Assembly (NCBI GenBank): GCA_902793125.1
Contig: CADBCC010000017.1
Location: forward strand, 1-61,816
Reading direction: 5' to 3'
Length of the DNA: 61,816 nt
Source: an uncultured Ruminococcus sp.
Lineage (GTDB): Bacteria; Bacillota; Clostridia; Oscillospirales; Acutalibacteraceae
The position numbers and the translations under genes were made by a program. Below the pieces are notes generated by a model, which searched no databases, had not been told where the DNA came from, and was given only the letters and a program-made list of their open reading frames with translations. Of the stretch, positions 1-9,262 are shown one piece after another (the first letter of the stretch is position 1; the number at the start of each line of letters is the position of its first letter).

Positions 1-53
1 GTTTAATTTTCAAGGTTCTCGCGCCGCCGCTCTGTTATGCGGCGAACATTAAG

Positions 54-82
54 ATTATATTACATCCTCCTTAAAATGTCAA
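54..82 (-). promoter_or_regulatory. Consensus promoter firing leftward out of the window (probable rRNA/stable-RNA promoter)
   Basis: On the minus strand a perfect TTGACA (77-82) is followed after exactly 17 bp by a perfect TATAAT (54-59). Downstream come a GC-rich hairpin (GCCGC/GCGGC around positions 25-45) and, at the window edge, a stretch reading CTTGAAAATTAAAC, the kind of leader found ahead of 16S rRNA in Firmicutes. The boxes are seen directly; assignment to an rrn operon is inference, because the RNA gene lies outside the window. Confidence 0.6.
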
Positions 83-171
83 TATCTTTTTGTAAAAAAT
101 TTTAGAAAACTTTAAATTTTTTTAAAATTCATCTGCTTTCGATTTTAATCGCCGTTTTTTTACATATTTTA

Positions 172-200
172 TTGATTTTAAATCTACTTTAATATACAAT
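172..200 (+). promoter_or_regulatory. Promoter of the zinc-ribbon membrane protein gene
   Basis: TTGATT (172-177), 17-bp spacer, TACAAT (195-200), about 28 bp before the start codon. It is divergent from the consensus leftward promoter at 54-82. Confidence 0.5.
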
Positions 201-228
201 ATATATATAAATACGCAGAGGTGATATT

Positions 229-1467
229 ATGATTCAAAGTCCTTACCAACAGAATATTGATATTATTAAAGATTATTTCAAGCGGCCTATTGTCCTTGCT
301 CTTTCTATTCTTACGTTTTTGTCAATCGCTTTACACTTCGCAGGGCAATTTTTTATTAATCCCATTTCGTACGCTAACTTGATGAAGGAATTAAACATAC
401 CTGTCGATTCCGCTAATATTGATGTATCTTCGGGATTTAATCCGCTTTCGATAAATATTCTTACGGTTTTCTCCGCTATAATATTTTTACTGTTTTATGT
501 ATTAAGCAAAAACGAAACCAATAATCTATCGGTTCCTTCTATGATGTTCAAGGTAATCTCAATTATTACCCTTGTACTTTCCGTTTTATCCGTACTGTTT
601 ATATTTGGTTTTGTTTTGATTTTCAGTTTGTTTCTCGGAGCGTTCTCCCGAACAGACAGCGGCTTTTCCCCCGAAGTTTTTACGCTGGTCGTTTTTGTCG
701 CGTCTATAGTTCTTCTTCCGTTTTGCGTGCTGCTTATTTTAAACGCGGTTTCACAGCTGCTGTTCGCGAACTCTGTCAGAAACAGTTTGAATTCAATTTA
801 TCTTAAAAAATCGGGCGCTGTTTTTTACGGAATAATCTGCTTTATTTTTACAGCACTCACCATCGCGCTTTACATTTTTGCGGCAGTTTATCTGCTTCAT
901 TTATCTTCTCAGTATTCTGCCGTTAACTTTTCATTACCGCATATATTATTCCTTTTTGTACAATGCGCGGTTGATATCGCAACAGGAATTGTTACCGGAA
1001 TTTTAGCGATAAAATATGCTGTTTATATTAAAAATATTTCACAGAAATACAGAATCTCGACGGATGTTCCCCATAAAAACGAGCAACAGCCCGTACAGGA
1101 TTTCAACGAACCCGAGCTCCAGATTACCGACACAAATAATTTCAACCCCTACGATAACGCGCAGGTTCCCGTTTACGAGCCTCCTCAGGCACCCGTTCAG
1201 GAAAACTTCGCGAACCGGTTTCCCGTTGAGGAAAACATCAACACACAACCCCCGGCTCCGGAACCGATTGTATCTGTACAGGAACCTGAGCCCGCGCCTG
1301 CAGACGAACAGCCGCCTGTTGCGAAACCCGCTCCCGCTCCTGTCAAAGAAGATGTTATTAACCCCGCCGAAAATCCGGTTCCGAGATTTTGCACACAATG
1401 CGGAAGTCCCGTAGGCCCCAATGACTATTTCTGTAACCATTGCGGAACTGAAATAATAAGAAATTAA
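229..1467 (+). CDS. Multi-pass membrane protein with C-terminal zinc ribbon
   Basis: The product is 412 aa. The first ~270 residues hold several hydrophobic segments, roughly residues 20-40, 75-90, 105-140, 150-180, 195-225 and 235-265. Then comes a Pro/Glu/Gln-rich linker (about 290-385) and a C-terminal treble-clef-like zinc ribbon with two CxxC knuckles (CTQC and CNHC). The start follows the SD-like sequence AGAGGTGAT. Membrane proteins with a terminal zinc ribbon and a disordered linker are common in Clostridia, but no activity can be assigned. The gene stands alone, with its own promoter and a terminator shared with the convergent lipoprotein gene. I do not recognise a named family. Confidence 0.8.
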   Translation: MIQSPYQQNIDIIKDYFKRPIVLALSILTFLSIALHFAGQFFINPISYANLMKELNIPVDSANIDVSSGFNPLSINILTVFSAIIFLLFYVLSKNETNNLSVPSMMFKVISIITLVLSVLSVLFIFGFVLIFSLFLGAFSRTDSGFSPEVFTLVVFVASIVLLPFCVLLILNAVSQLLFANSVRNSLNSIYLKKSGAVFYGIICFIFTALTIALYIFAAVYLLHLSSQYSAVNFSLPHILFLFVQCAVDIATGIVTGILAIKYAVYIKNISQKYRISTDVPHKNEQQPVQDFNEPELQITDTNNFNPYDNAQVPVYEPPQAPVQENFANRFPVEENINTQPPAPEPIVSVQEPEPAPADEQPPVAKPAPAPVKEDVINPAENPVPRFCTQCGSPVGPNDYFCNHCGTEIIRN

Positions 1468-1480
1468 AATACAAAACAAA

Positions 1481-1516
1481 AGCCCGGCTCATTTATTTGA
1501 GCCGGGTTATTCTTTT
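1481..1516. terminator. Bidirectional terminator
   Basis: Inverted repeat CCCGGCTCA / TGAGCCGGG (1483-1491 and 1498-1506) with a T-rich tract to the right and A-rich to the left. It lies between two convergent genes, so it can serve both. Confidence 0.85.
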
Positions 1517-1529
1517 GTGATAGTGTGAT

Positions 1530-2081
1530 TTATTTAGCTTTAAATCCCTTAAACGCTTTTATCGCGTTCTGCTTAATCTTATAGGCGTCGGAGTTTTTAT
1601 CGTCAGCCGCAGGGTTGGTATAAACCATAAGATATTTTCCGTTGTCGGATAAATACGCGGGGATTTTTTCGCTGTAGAGGGTAAATGTGCCGTCATTTTT
1701 TACGCTTTCAATTGTCTCGTCGCGCTTTTTGTTTTCTTTTTTTAGATCATACTCATAGAGTTCAACACGAATATCTCCGTCAACGTATTTATTACCCTTT
1801 TTAGCTCCGATAAGGTCAGCCTGCATTTTTGTTACGTTATTATCTTCAACCTTAATATATCCGCTGTCTTTCATAAAATCACGAAGTCCGTTTAAATCAT
1901 CTTCGTATTTTTCATCGCTTACTTTTTTCTTTTTGGTTTCGTCCTTTTTCTTGGTTGAAGACTGTGTAGCCGCGGTCGGCTTTTTACTTTTATCTTTTAT
2001 TCCCGCGTACGGATCGTAACAGGAAGCAAAAGTTAACGCTATCATAAGAACGGCTATCGCCGAAATTATTACTTTCTTCAT
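1530..2081 (-). CDS. Small lipoprotein of unknown function
   Basis: The product is 183 aa. It has a short lipoprotein signal peptide: MKK start, hydrophobic core, lipobox ending in ASC with the cysteine near residue 20. A Lys/Thr-rich linker follows, containing a run of alternating lysines and acidic residues, then a roughly 130-residue globular part. Location on the outer face of the membrane is predicted. The gene is 35 bp downstream of secA on the same strand, so it may be read from the same transcript. I do not recognise the globular domain. Confidence 0.75.
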   Translation of the reverse strand: MKKVIISAIAVLMIALTFASCYDPYAGIKDKSKKPTAATQSSTKKKDETKKKKVSDEKYEDDLNGLRDFMKDSGYIKVEDNNVTKMQADLIGAKKGNKYVDGDIRVELYEYDLKKENKKRDETIESVKNDGTFTLYSEKIPAYLSDNGKYLMVYTNPAADDKNSDAYKIKQNAIKAFKGFKAK

Positions 2082-2116
2082 ACATAATCCTCCATTATCA
2101 ATTAATCAAAAGCCAT

Positions 2117-4965
2117 TTACGCATCGCGTCCGCAGCATTTTTTATACTTTTTACCGCTTCCGCAGGGGCATGGATCGTTACGTCCGATTTTTTTGCCTTT
2201 ACGGATAGTTTTGTTAGGCGAATCGGTTCCGTCGCCCGAGGTAGCTGTAGGTTCGGCAACCTGCTTACGCTTAAGCGCATTTTTTACAACATCGTTCTGA
2301 TCTTCGGATTCGCTGTTTTCTTCCTCACCGTTCTCAGCTCCGAGTCTCGCGTTAGCGGCTTTCTGGGCAGCTAAACGCTTAGCGGCGGCAATTGCCTCGC
2401 GGCGTTTCTGCTGTTCGTGGATTCGCTTCGGCTGAGTAAGCATAAGCTTAATTGTATCTTCATGGATTGACGCAATCATCTCGTCGAACATATCGAAACC
2501 TTCAAGACGATATTCAACAACGGGATCATGCTGGCCGTATGAGCGCAGGTGGATACCCGCTTTAAGCTGTTCCATATTATCTATATGATCCATCCAATGA
2601 GTATCAACGCTTCTGAGCAGATATACACGCTCCATCTCCCGGATAGTTTCCTCGGGGAGAAGTTTTTCGTTTTCGGCGTAGATTTCTTTAGCGTCCTCAA
2701 CAATCATATCTCTGATTTCGTCGGGTTCAATAACCTCCAAATCCTCAACGGAGAATTTATATTTATCACGGTCGGTAATCGCCCAGTCATAGTAAGTATC
2801 GATGAGCGAATGCATATTCCAGTTGTCGCGGACATCGGAGGGCAGGAAGTGATTAACCGTAGATTCAACATGCTCGTCAATCATCTTGATAATTGAGTCG
2901 TGTATATTCTCGCCGTCGAGAACCTGGTCGCGCTGAGTGTAGATAATCTCACGCTGTTTATTCATAACATCGTCGTACTGAAGTACGTCTTTACGTATAC
3001 CGAAGTTGCGAAGCTCAACCTTTTCCTGGGAGCTTTCAATAATATTTGTAAGCATTTTATTTTCAATCGGCATATCCTCGTCGACATTCATTCTCGAGAG
3101 CATAGCCTTCATACGCTCACCGCCGAACAGACGCATAAGGTCGTCTTCGGTAGAAAGGAAGAAACGGCTTGTACCCGGGTCGCCTTGACGTCCCGCGCGT
3201 CCCCGCAGCTGGTTATCAATACGGCGCGATTCATGGCGCTCTGTACCGATAATGAACAATCCGCCCGCTTCACGAACTTTATCAGCCTCTTCTTTTATTT
3301 CTTCGCTGTACTTCTCGTTAAGCTCGGAGAAAATTTTTCTCGCTTCTAAAATTTCTTCGTCGTCTGTCTCGGCAAAACCGGTCGCCTCGGCAATCAGCTC
3401 GTCTTCTATTCCCTGCTTGCGCATTGCCGCTTTCGCAAGGTACTCCGCGTTACCGCCGAGGATAATATCGGTACCTCGTCCCGCCATATTTGTGGCGATG
3501 GTTACGGCTCCTAATTTACCCGCCTGAGCGATAATTTCCGCTTCCTTTTCATGCTGTTTAGCGTTTAAGACATTGTGTTTAATTCCGCGCTTTTTGAGCA
3601 TTTTTGAAAGAAGCTCGGATTTTTCGATTGAAATCGTACCTACAAGCACAGGCTGCCCTCTTTTATTTGCCTCAACAATCTGGTCGATAACCGCGTTAAA
3701 CTTACCCATTTCGGTCTGGAAAACAGAATCGGGTAAATCTTCTCTCGCCAAAGGTTTATTTGTAGGGATTTCCACAACGTCAAGCTTATAAATTTCCTGG
3801 AACTCGTTCTGCTCGGTCATAGCCGTACCGGTCATACCCGAAAGCTTTTTATACAGACGGAAGTAATTTTGGAACGTAATTGTAGCGAGAGTTTTACTTT
3901 CGTTCTGAACCTTAACTCCCTCTTTTGCCTCAATCGCCTGATGCAGTCCCTCATTATATCTTCTTCCGTACATAAGACGGCCTGTAAATTCATCAACGAT
4001 AATAATTTCACCGTCTTTTACAACATAGTCAACATCGCGTTTCATAATACCGTTTGCCTTAATAGCCTGGTTTACGTGGTGCTGAATAGTAAGATTATCC
4101 GGATCGGTTAAGTTATCTATATTAAAGAATTCTTCCGCTTTTTTTACACCGCTTTGTGTAAGAGTAGCGGTTTTCGCTTTTTCGTCTACAACGTAATCTA
4201 TACCCTGCTCGGCGTAGTAGCTTTCCATATCCTCTTTAGCATCGGTCTCGGTAAAGCGTTTTACTTTAAGAGTTTTCGCAAGGCGGTTAGCCTGGGTATA
4301 GAGTTCGGTGGATTTATCCCCCTGTCCGCTGATAATAAGAGGTGTACGGGCTTCATCAATAAGGATTGAGTCAACCTCGTCGACTATCGCGAAAGCATGG
4401 CCTCTCTGAACCTTATTCTGAATCCTAATTCGTTATTTGTTCCATAAGTAATATCGGCGTCGTAAGCCGCTTTACGCTCGTCGTTTTCGAGGTCGTGAAC
4501 AATAAGTCCGACCGTAAGACCTAAGAATCGGTAAAGCTTACCCATCCATTCCGAGTCACGGCGCGCAAGATAGTCGTTGACCGTAACGATATGAACGCCC
4601 TCGCCTGTAAGACCGTTAAGATACGCGGGTAAGGTCGCAACCAGGGTTTTACCTTCACCTGTTTTCATTTCGGCGATACGTCCCTGATGCAGGATAATTC
4701 CGCCTATAATCTGTACAGGGAAATGCTTCATTCCCAAAACTCTTTTAGAAGCTTCACGGCAAACGGCAAAAGCCTCCGGCAAAATATCATCGGTGGTTTC
4801 GCCGTTATTAAGACGTTCTTTAAACAGAACTGTCTGATTTTTAAGCTCAGCGTCGCTCATAGCGGCGTATTTTTCGTCAAGTTCCAAAACCTTGTCCGCA
4901 ATAGGCTGTACTCTTTTAACTTCACGCTTTGAATAATTTCCAAATAATAGCTTTATTGGATTCAT
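2117..4965 (-). pseudogene. secA: Preprotein translocase ATPase SecA, interrupted by a small deletion/frameshift
   Basis: SecA is the ATP-driven motor that pushes unfolded preproteins through SecYEG. Two reading frames together cover the whole protein. The upstream frame (4384-4965, 193 aa) has the Walker A motif GEGKT and runs to YGTNNELGF, then reads into an out-of-frame stop. From about 4440 the sequence continues in another frame with VQRGHAF, the DEVDS Walker B box, SILIDEART and the rest of the protein. It ends in the zinc-binding tail [13 protein letters not shown] at 2120-2160. The highly conserved DYLRDNM segment that should follow GF is missing, so I estimate a deletion of about 34 nt at about 4430. 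Everything else looks intact and conserved. SecA is essential, so this is either an assembly artefact, a mixed-strain site, or a dead copy backed by another secA. Start 4965 is the ATG of MNPIKLLFG. Confidence 0.9.
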
Positions 4966-4998
4966 AAATTTCTATATCCTTTCCAGTAATAATCTATT

Positions 4999-6405
4999 TC
5001 AATTGTTCTTCATGCTTTTTGCTGCCTGAATCATCGCCGCTTTTGCGACCTGTCCGGCGGTTGAATAACCGTATTGGCTGCTTCCTCTTACCACGCAGGC
5101 AAAGGCTAACGGATATTCGCTGTCTGTGCAATAACCTACCATCCAGCCGTCGTTTTTATCTTTATCCGAACCTTTTGATGTTTCTCCCGTACCTGTCTTT
5201 GCGCACACGGTAAGTCCGCCGAACATATCGTCTCCGTAGTCGTTGACCACAGCGTAACGCATAAGGTCGTTCAGGCCTTTCGCGGTAGATGAAGAAATCA
5301 TATTTTTCCCGGCGGTGCCGACCTTTGTAAGTCCTATATCCGCAAGAATCGAGCCTGAGTTTCCGCTTATAATATACGGGTTGACGGGCGTACCGCCTTT
5401 GGCTATTGCTCCGCAGATAATAGCCATTTGCGTTGGATTAACTTCGTCGGTATACTGTCCGACGCCCGACCATGCAAGCTGGTTTTTATTTGCTTTCGAA
5501 ATATCGTAACGGCCTTTTTTTGTATCTACTCCGCTTATTGAAAAAGAAGCGTTAATACCGAGCTTTTTTGCCATTTCGTTCATTTTCGCTTCGCCGAGCT
5601 CAACGGCTAATTCCGCGAAAACAATATTGCAGGAATGTCCGAAAGCCTGCTTCAGATTTACTGTTCCGTGTTCGCTTACACAGGTAATATCTCCTCCGCC
5701 GATTTCTTCTTTTCCGTTGCATGTCCATTTTCTTTCCCAAATATCGGGGATGTTTTCGATAGCCGCTGCCGCGGTAACGATTTTAAATACGGAACCGGGA
5801 GTATAGGTTGACGAAAGCACATTGTCAAGATAAACTCCGTCGTACTTTTTCGCGTTTTTTTCTGTAATTTTCGGAGGGCTGTTGGGATCGTAGGATTTTA
5901 TGCTTACCGAACAGAGAATCTCGCCCGTATCATAATTATATATAACGCAGGCTCCGCTGTCGTAATTCTTCAATTTATTATAAGCCGCTTTACAGGTAGG
6001 AATATCTACCGTAAGTTCCATATCGTGACCATGACGGAAGCTTTGAGGCATATTAAGTCCCCAAATAAAGCTGTAGCCCGTAAGCTCCGAACGGAAACGG
6101 CTCTGGATTGCCGTAGATATATTAAGCGAGTCATCGCCTACAACATGGAGAAGAGCTTTCCGAACCTGTTTATTGGAATGATACTCTCGTTTACCGTCAA
6201 CACTCTGAGCTAAAATATCAGAATTGCGGTCGAGAATTTTTCCTGCCTGAATCAATCCGCCCGAGCCCGAAATATGACCGTTATACGGCTGGTCAACCCA
6301 GTCGGACGCGCCGAGGATAGTTTCGATAACAAGAAAACATAATCCACCCAAAAACGCAATTACAACTATAAAAATAAGCCATGAGCGTTTAAGCGTTCTT
6401 TTCAT
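4999..6405 (-). CDS. Class B penicillin-binding protein (peptidoglycan transpeptidase, PbpA type)
   Basis: The product is 468 aa. It has one N-terminal membrane anchor (residues 9-30), a short dimerisation-like region, and a transpeptidase domain with all three active-site motifs: SVFK at 205-208 (nucleophile Ser205), SCN at 258-260 and KTG at 403-405. It cross-links peptidoglycan stem peptides outside the membrane. The start at 6405 is chosen because GGAAAGGAGAG precedes this ATG; the frame stays open 69 nt further upstream without an SD. The gene lies downstream of an FHA-SEDS protein on the same strand. SEDS glycosyltransferases work with class B PBPs, so the two are likely a cognate pair. 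It is shorter than FtsI/PBP2 and resembles the PbpA group of clostridia and actinobacteria. Confidence 0.9.
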   Translation of the reverse strand: MKRTLKRSWLIFIVVIAFLGGLCFLVIETILGASDWVDQPYNGHISGSGGLIQAGKILDRNSDILAQSVDGKREYHSNKQVRKALLHVVGDDSLNISTAIQSRFRSELTGYSFIWGLNMPQSFRHGHDMELTVDIPTCKAAYNKLKNYDSGACVIYNYDTGEILCSVSIKSYDPNSPPKITEKNAKKYDGVYLDNVLSSTYTPGSVFKIVTAAAAIENIPDIWERKWTCNGKEEIGGGDITCVSEHGTVNLKQAFGHSCNIVFAELAVELGEAKMNEMAKKLGINASFSISGVDTKKGRYDISKANKNQLAWSGVGQYTDEVNPTQMAIICGAIAKGGTPVNPYIISGNSGSILADIGLTKVGTAGKNMISSSTAKGLNDLMRYAVVNDYGDDMFGGLTVCAKTGTGETSKGSDKDKNDGWMVGYCTDSEYPLAFACVVRGSSQYGYSTAGQVAKAAMIQAAKSMKNN

Positions 6406-6538
6406 AACTCTCTCCTTTCCTTTTTTATTATCCAAGTCAATCCGTGCAGTTCTGTTTAAAATCTTATCCCGCACTTTTTGCGCGCTAAGAAGTTTTAGAT
6501 GCTTGGAAAACGTTAATATAATAAATTAATTTCTGCTT

Positions 6539-8215
6539 TTACTTTGCGTAAGTTCTTTCGTCCGCCGCTTTAATAAAAGCTAAAAGTCCCCAGCACGAAA
6601 TAATACTTGAACCTCCCGCGCTGATAAAGGGGAAGGTAACGCCGGTAAGCGGAAGAATATCTGTCGCGCCGAATACATTAAGCGACATCTGGATTACAAA
6701 AAGTCCCGCCGCGCAGCACGCGGATATTGAATAGAAAGTGCTTCGGCTTCTCGTTGTAACGGAACGCGCGTAAATAAACAGCGTAGCAATCGCTATCGCG
6801 ATTGTTATAGCGGAGATAAAGCCCATCTCCTCGCTCATAAGTCCGAAAACAAGGTCCGACTCGGAAGCGGCGACATATTTAAGCACACCGTTGCCGATAC
6901 CTACGCCGAAAAGTCCTCCCGAAGCGATATAGGTAAGGGTTCTCGCCTGCTGGTATCCTCTTGAATCCTGAGTATACTGCCAGACATGGCGCCAGCCCTC
7001 AAAACGCCTCATAACATAAGGCTTGATATTCAAAACGATAAATCCCGCGAACACCGAGCTTGCGAGCGCCAATATTACAGTTTTAAAATCTCCCGAACGC
7101 GTAAAGGAAATCAAAATGAAAGTCCCGAAGAAGATAAGCGCTGTACCGAAGTCGCCCATAAGCGCCAGCGCGCCTACGCAAATCGCCGAGAATATAATAA
7201 ACTCAAGCAGGTTCTGCCTGGTTTGCAAACGGTCAAGAGTTGACGCGCCTACAAAAATAAAGGCAATTTTTACAAATTCGGACGGCTGAACAGTAATCGG
7301 GCCGATATGAACCCAGTTTGCCGAACCGTTGGTTACACGTCCGAAAACAAGGTTTATTCCGAGGAACAAAACGGCGACAATCATAATTATCATACGCCAT
7401 TGACCGATACGGTCGGGGTTCTCAATAAATTTTATTATTATACAGAAAACGATCATTCCGGCGACAGCCGCGATAAGCTGTACATAGCAGGGCTGAATCG
7501 TCGCGTTTTTTACATTCTGCCGCGCGAGCAGCATTACGCCTATCCCCGTAAAGAACAAGCCGAGCGCCTCTAACTCAAACGCCGCGCGGCGCAGGATAAC
7601 CCTCGACACAAAGAAGAACATCCATTCTACGCCGACAAGCATCGCGCAAAGATACGCGGGATCAAAATCCTTCGCTCCGTCGCAAAAGCACGCTTCAACT
7701 GCCATAAAAATATGAAAAAGCGAAACTAAAATAAGAACCTTATAAGGCTGAATCGCGGGTTTATTTGAAACCTTAGAGAAAAACCAGCTTGATTGAAGTT
7801 CCTCGTGGAATTCCTCTCCGCGTCTGAATGCGTACTCCTTATTACCCATTTCAATGGTATCGTCTATATTAACTTTAGTTCGTCTTACAACCCGGTTTCC
7901 GTTTACATATGTACCTGTTTTCGAGCGGGTGTCTGTAATAAACCAGCCTTCTTTACGGCGCAAAAGCACACAATGGTTTCTTGAAATCGCGGTATCGTCA
8001 AGCGCGATATCCGAACCACGGGATCTTCCGATAGAATTTTCCCAGAAAAGCACGGGTATTTTTTCGCCCGTATCCAAATCCTGCAATAACACCAGCGGAC
8101 GTTCGGGACGGCGGCGGCGGCGCATTGCCGCGAATATCTGATATACAATTACAACGGTATATACGGGAAGCAGCATTCGCAAAGCCACTACCGCGATATC
8201 CATAATTAAAATCAT
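6539..8215 (-). CDS. FHA-domain SEDS protein (FtsW/RodA/SpoVE family)
   Basis: The product is 558 aa. An N-terminal membrane helix (about 5-25) is followed by a cytoplasmic FHA domain (about 50-125) with the phosphothreonine-binding landmarks GRSRGSD, SRNH and NGNRV. After that comes a full polytopic SEDS domain (about 150-555) with the typical 'LVFGLMSEEMGF' and 'LPLTGVTFPFISAGGSS' signatures. SEDS proteins polymerise lipid II into glycan strands. The FHA module suggests control by Ser/Thr phosphorylation (PknB/Stk type), as for actinobacterial RodA/FhaB loci; that link is inference. The start at 8215 has AAAGGAG 10 nt upstream. The PBP gene follows after 133 bp. Confidence 0.92.
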   Translation of the reverse strand: MILIMDIAVVALRMLLPVYTVVIVYQIFAAMRRRRRPERPLVLLQDLDTGEKIPVLFWENSIGRSRGSDIALDDTAISRNHCVLLRRKEGWFITDTRSKTGTYVNGNRVVRRTKVNIDDTIEMGNKEYAFRRGEEFHEELQSSWFFSKVSNKPAIQPYKVLILVSLFHIFMAVEACFCDGAKDFDPAYLCAMLVGVEWMFFFVSRVILRRAAFELEALGLFFTGIGVMLLARQNVKNATIQPCYVQLIAAVAGMIVFCIIIKFIENPDRIGQWRMIIMIVAVLFLGINLVFGRVTNGSANWVHIGPITVQPSEFVKIAFIFVGASTLDRLQTRQNLLEFIIFSAICVGALALMGDFGTALIFFGTFILISFTRSGDFKTVILALASSVFAGFIVLNIKPYVMRRFEGWRHVWQYTQDSRGYQQARTLTYIASGGLFGVGIGNGVLKYVAASESDLVFGLMSEEMGFISAITIAIAIATLFIYARSVTTRSRSTFYSISACCAAGLFVIQMSLNVFGATDILPLTGVTFPFISAGGSSIISCWGLLAFIKAADERTYAK

Positions 8216-8265
8216 ACACGCCGTCTCCTTTCGCTGTTATTTTAGTACAAATTTACACATAGTAC

Positions 8266-8294
8266 ATTTTACCCCAAACCCCCTTAAAAGTCAA
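8266..8294 (-). promoter_or_regulatory. Promoter of the FHA-SEDS/PBP/secA run
   Basis: On the minus strand TTGACT (8289-8294), 17-bp spacer, TAAAAT (8266-8271), about 50 bp upstream of the FHA-SEDS start codon. Confidence 0.55.
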
Positions 8295-8349
8295 TATAAT
8301 GCAGTAACCTATAAACAAAAAAGCGATAATATACAATAGGAGGCAAAAA

Positions 8350-9153
8350 ATGGAAATTCTTATTTTCTTCGCGTTTTTAGCAACGCTGTTAACGTGGGCA
8401 ATTAATTCGCTCGGAGCGGCTACGGTACTGTTTTTAAAATCACCGAGTGATAAAACAATGAATCTTATGCTCGGATTCGCGTCGGGAGTTATGATTGCGG
8501 CAAGTTTCTGGTCGCTTTTAGAGCCGTCCATAGAACTTGCTCAAAAAAACTCTGCTCTTCCTCCGTATATTGTAGCAACGGTCGGATTTTTATTCGGAGC
8601 CGTGTTTATGTGGTTATCCGATAAAATTGTTAATTTTTCACGGCGCAGAGTTATAATTTCAAAAGGCTCAAACAACAAAAAAACAAACCGCATTATTATG
8701 CTTGTACTTTCAATCACCCTGCACAACATCCCCGAAGGTCTTGCCGTCGGAGTTGCTTTCGGCTCGCTCCAGGGCAGCAACTACTCCCCCGAAACACTTA
8801 TGGGCGCTATAACAATCGCTTTGGGAATAGGCATACAGAACTTTCCCGAGGGCGCGGCTGTTTCACTTCCGATGAGAAGAGAAGGCTACTCAAGACCAAA
8901 AAGCTTTCTTATAGGTTTATTATCGGGCGCTGTGGAACCCGTTGCGGGAATTATCGGCGCGTTAGCGGTTGTTTATATAAATACTATTCTTCCGTACGCT
9001 TTGGCTTTCGCCGCCGGCTCTATGATTCTTGTAGCAGTTCACGAACTCATACCCGAATGCCAGCAAAACAACGAAACCCACCCTTATTTTGCAACAATGG
9101 GAATAGTTACCGGCTTTGCCGTAATGATGCTTTTGGACGTTATGCTGGGTTAA
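8350..9153 (+). CDS. ZIP-family divalent metal transporter
   Basis: The product is 267 aa with about eight membrane segments. The two metal-binding helices carry the ZIP signatures HNIPEGLAVG (about residue 120) and NFPEGAAVS (about residue 160). These line the path for Zn2+/Fe2+/Mn2+ uptake. The first signature keeps the histidine of the canonical HNxPEG; the second has Q-N in place of H-N/E-N before the FPEG. The gene has a strong SD (AGGAGGC) and stands alone, divergent from the cell-wall run. Substrate cannot be told from sequence. Confidence 0.9.
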   Translation: MEILIFFAFLATLLTWAINSLGAATVLFLKSPSDKTMNLMLGFASGVMIAASFWSLLEPSIELAQKNSALPPYIVATVGFLFGAVFMWLSDKIVNFSRRRVIISKGSNNKKTNRIIMLVLSITLHNIPEGLAVGVAFGSLQGSNYSPETLMGAITIALGIGIQNFPEGAAVSLPMRREGYSRPKSFLIGLLSGAVEPVAGIIGALAVVYINTILPYALAFAAGSMILVAVHELIPECQQNNETHPYFATMGIVTGFAVMMLLDVMLG

Positions 9154-9262
9154 AAACCCGGAAAAACTATTATTTTTATTTTTTTTGCAAAATAATGTTG
9201 CTTTTTTAGAGATTATTTATTAGAATATAAATTAGGATATTTTGTTTTACAGGATGTTAAAT

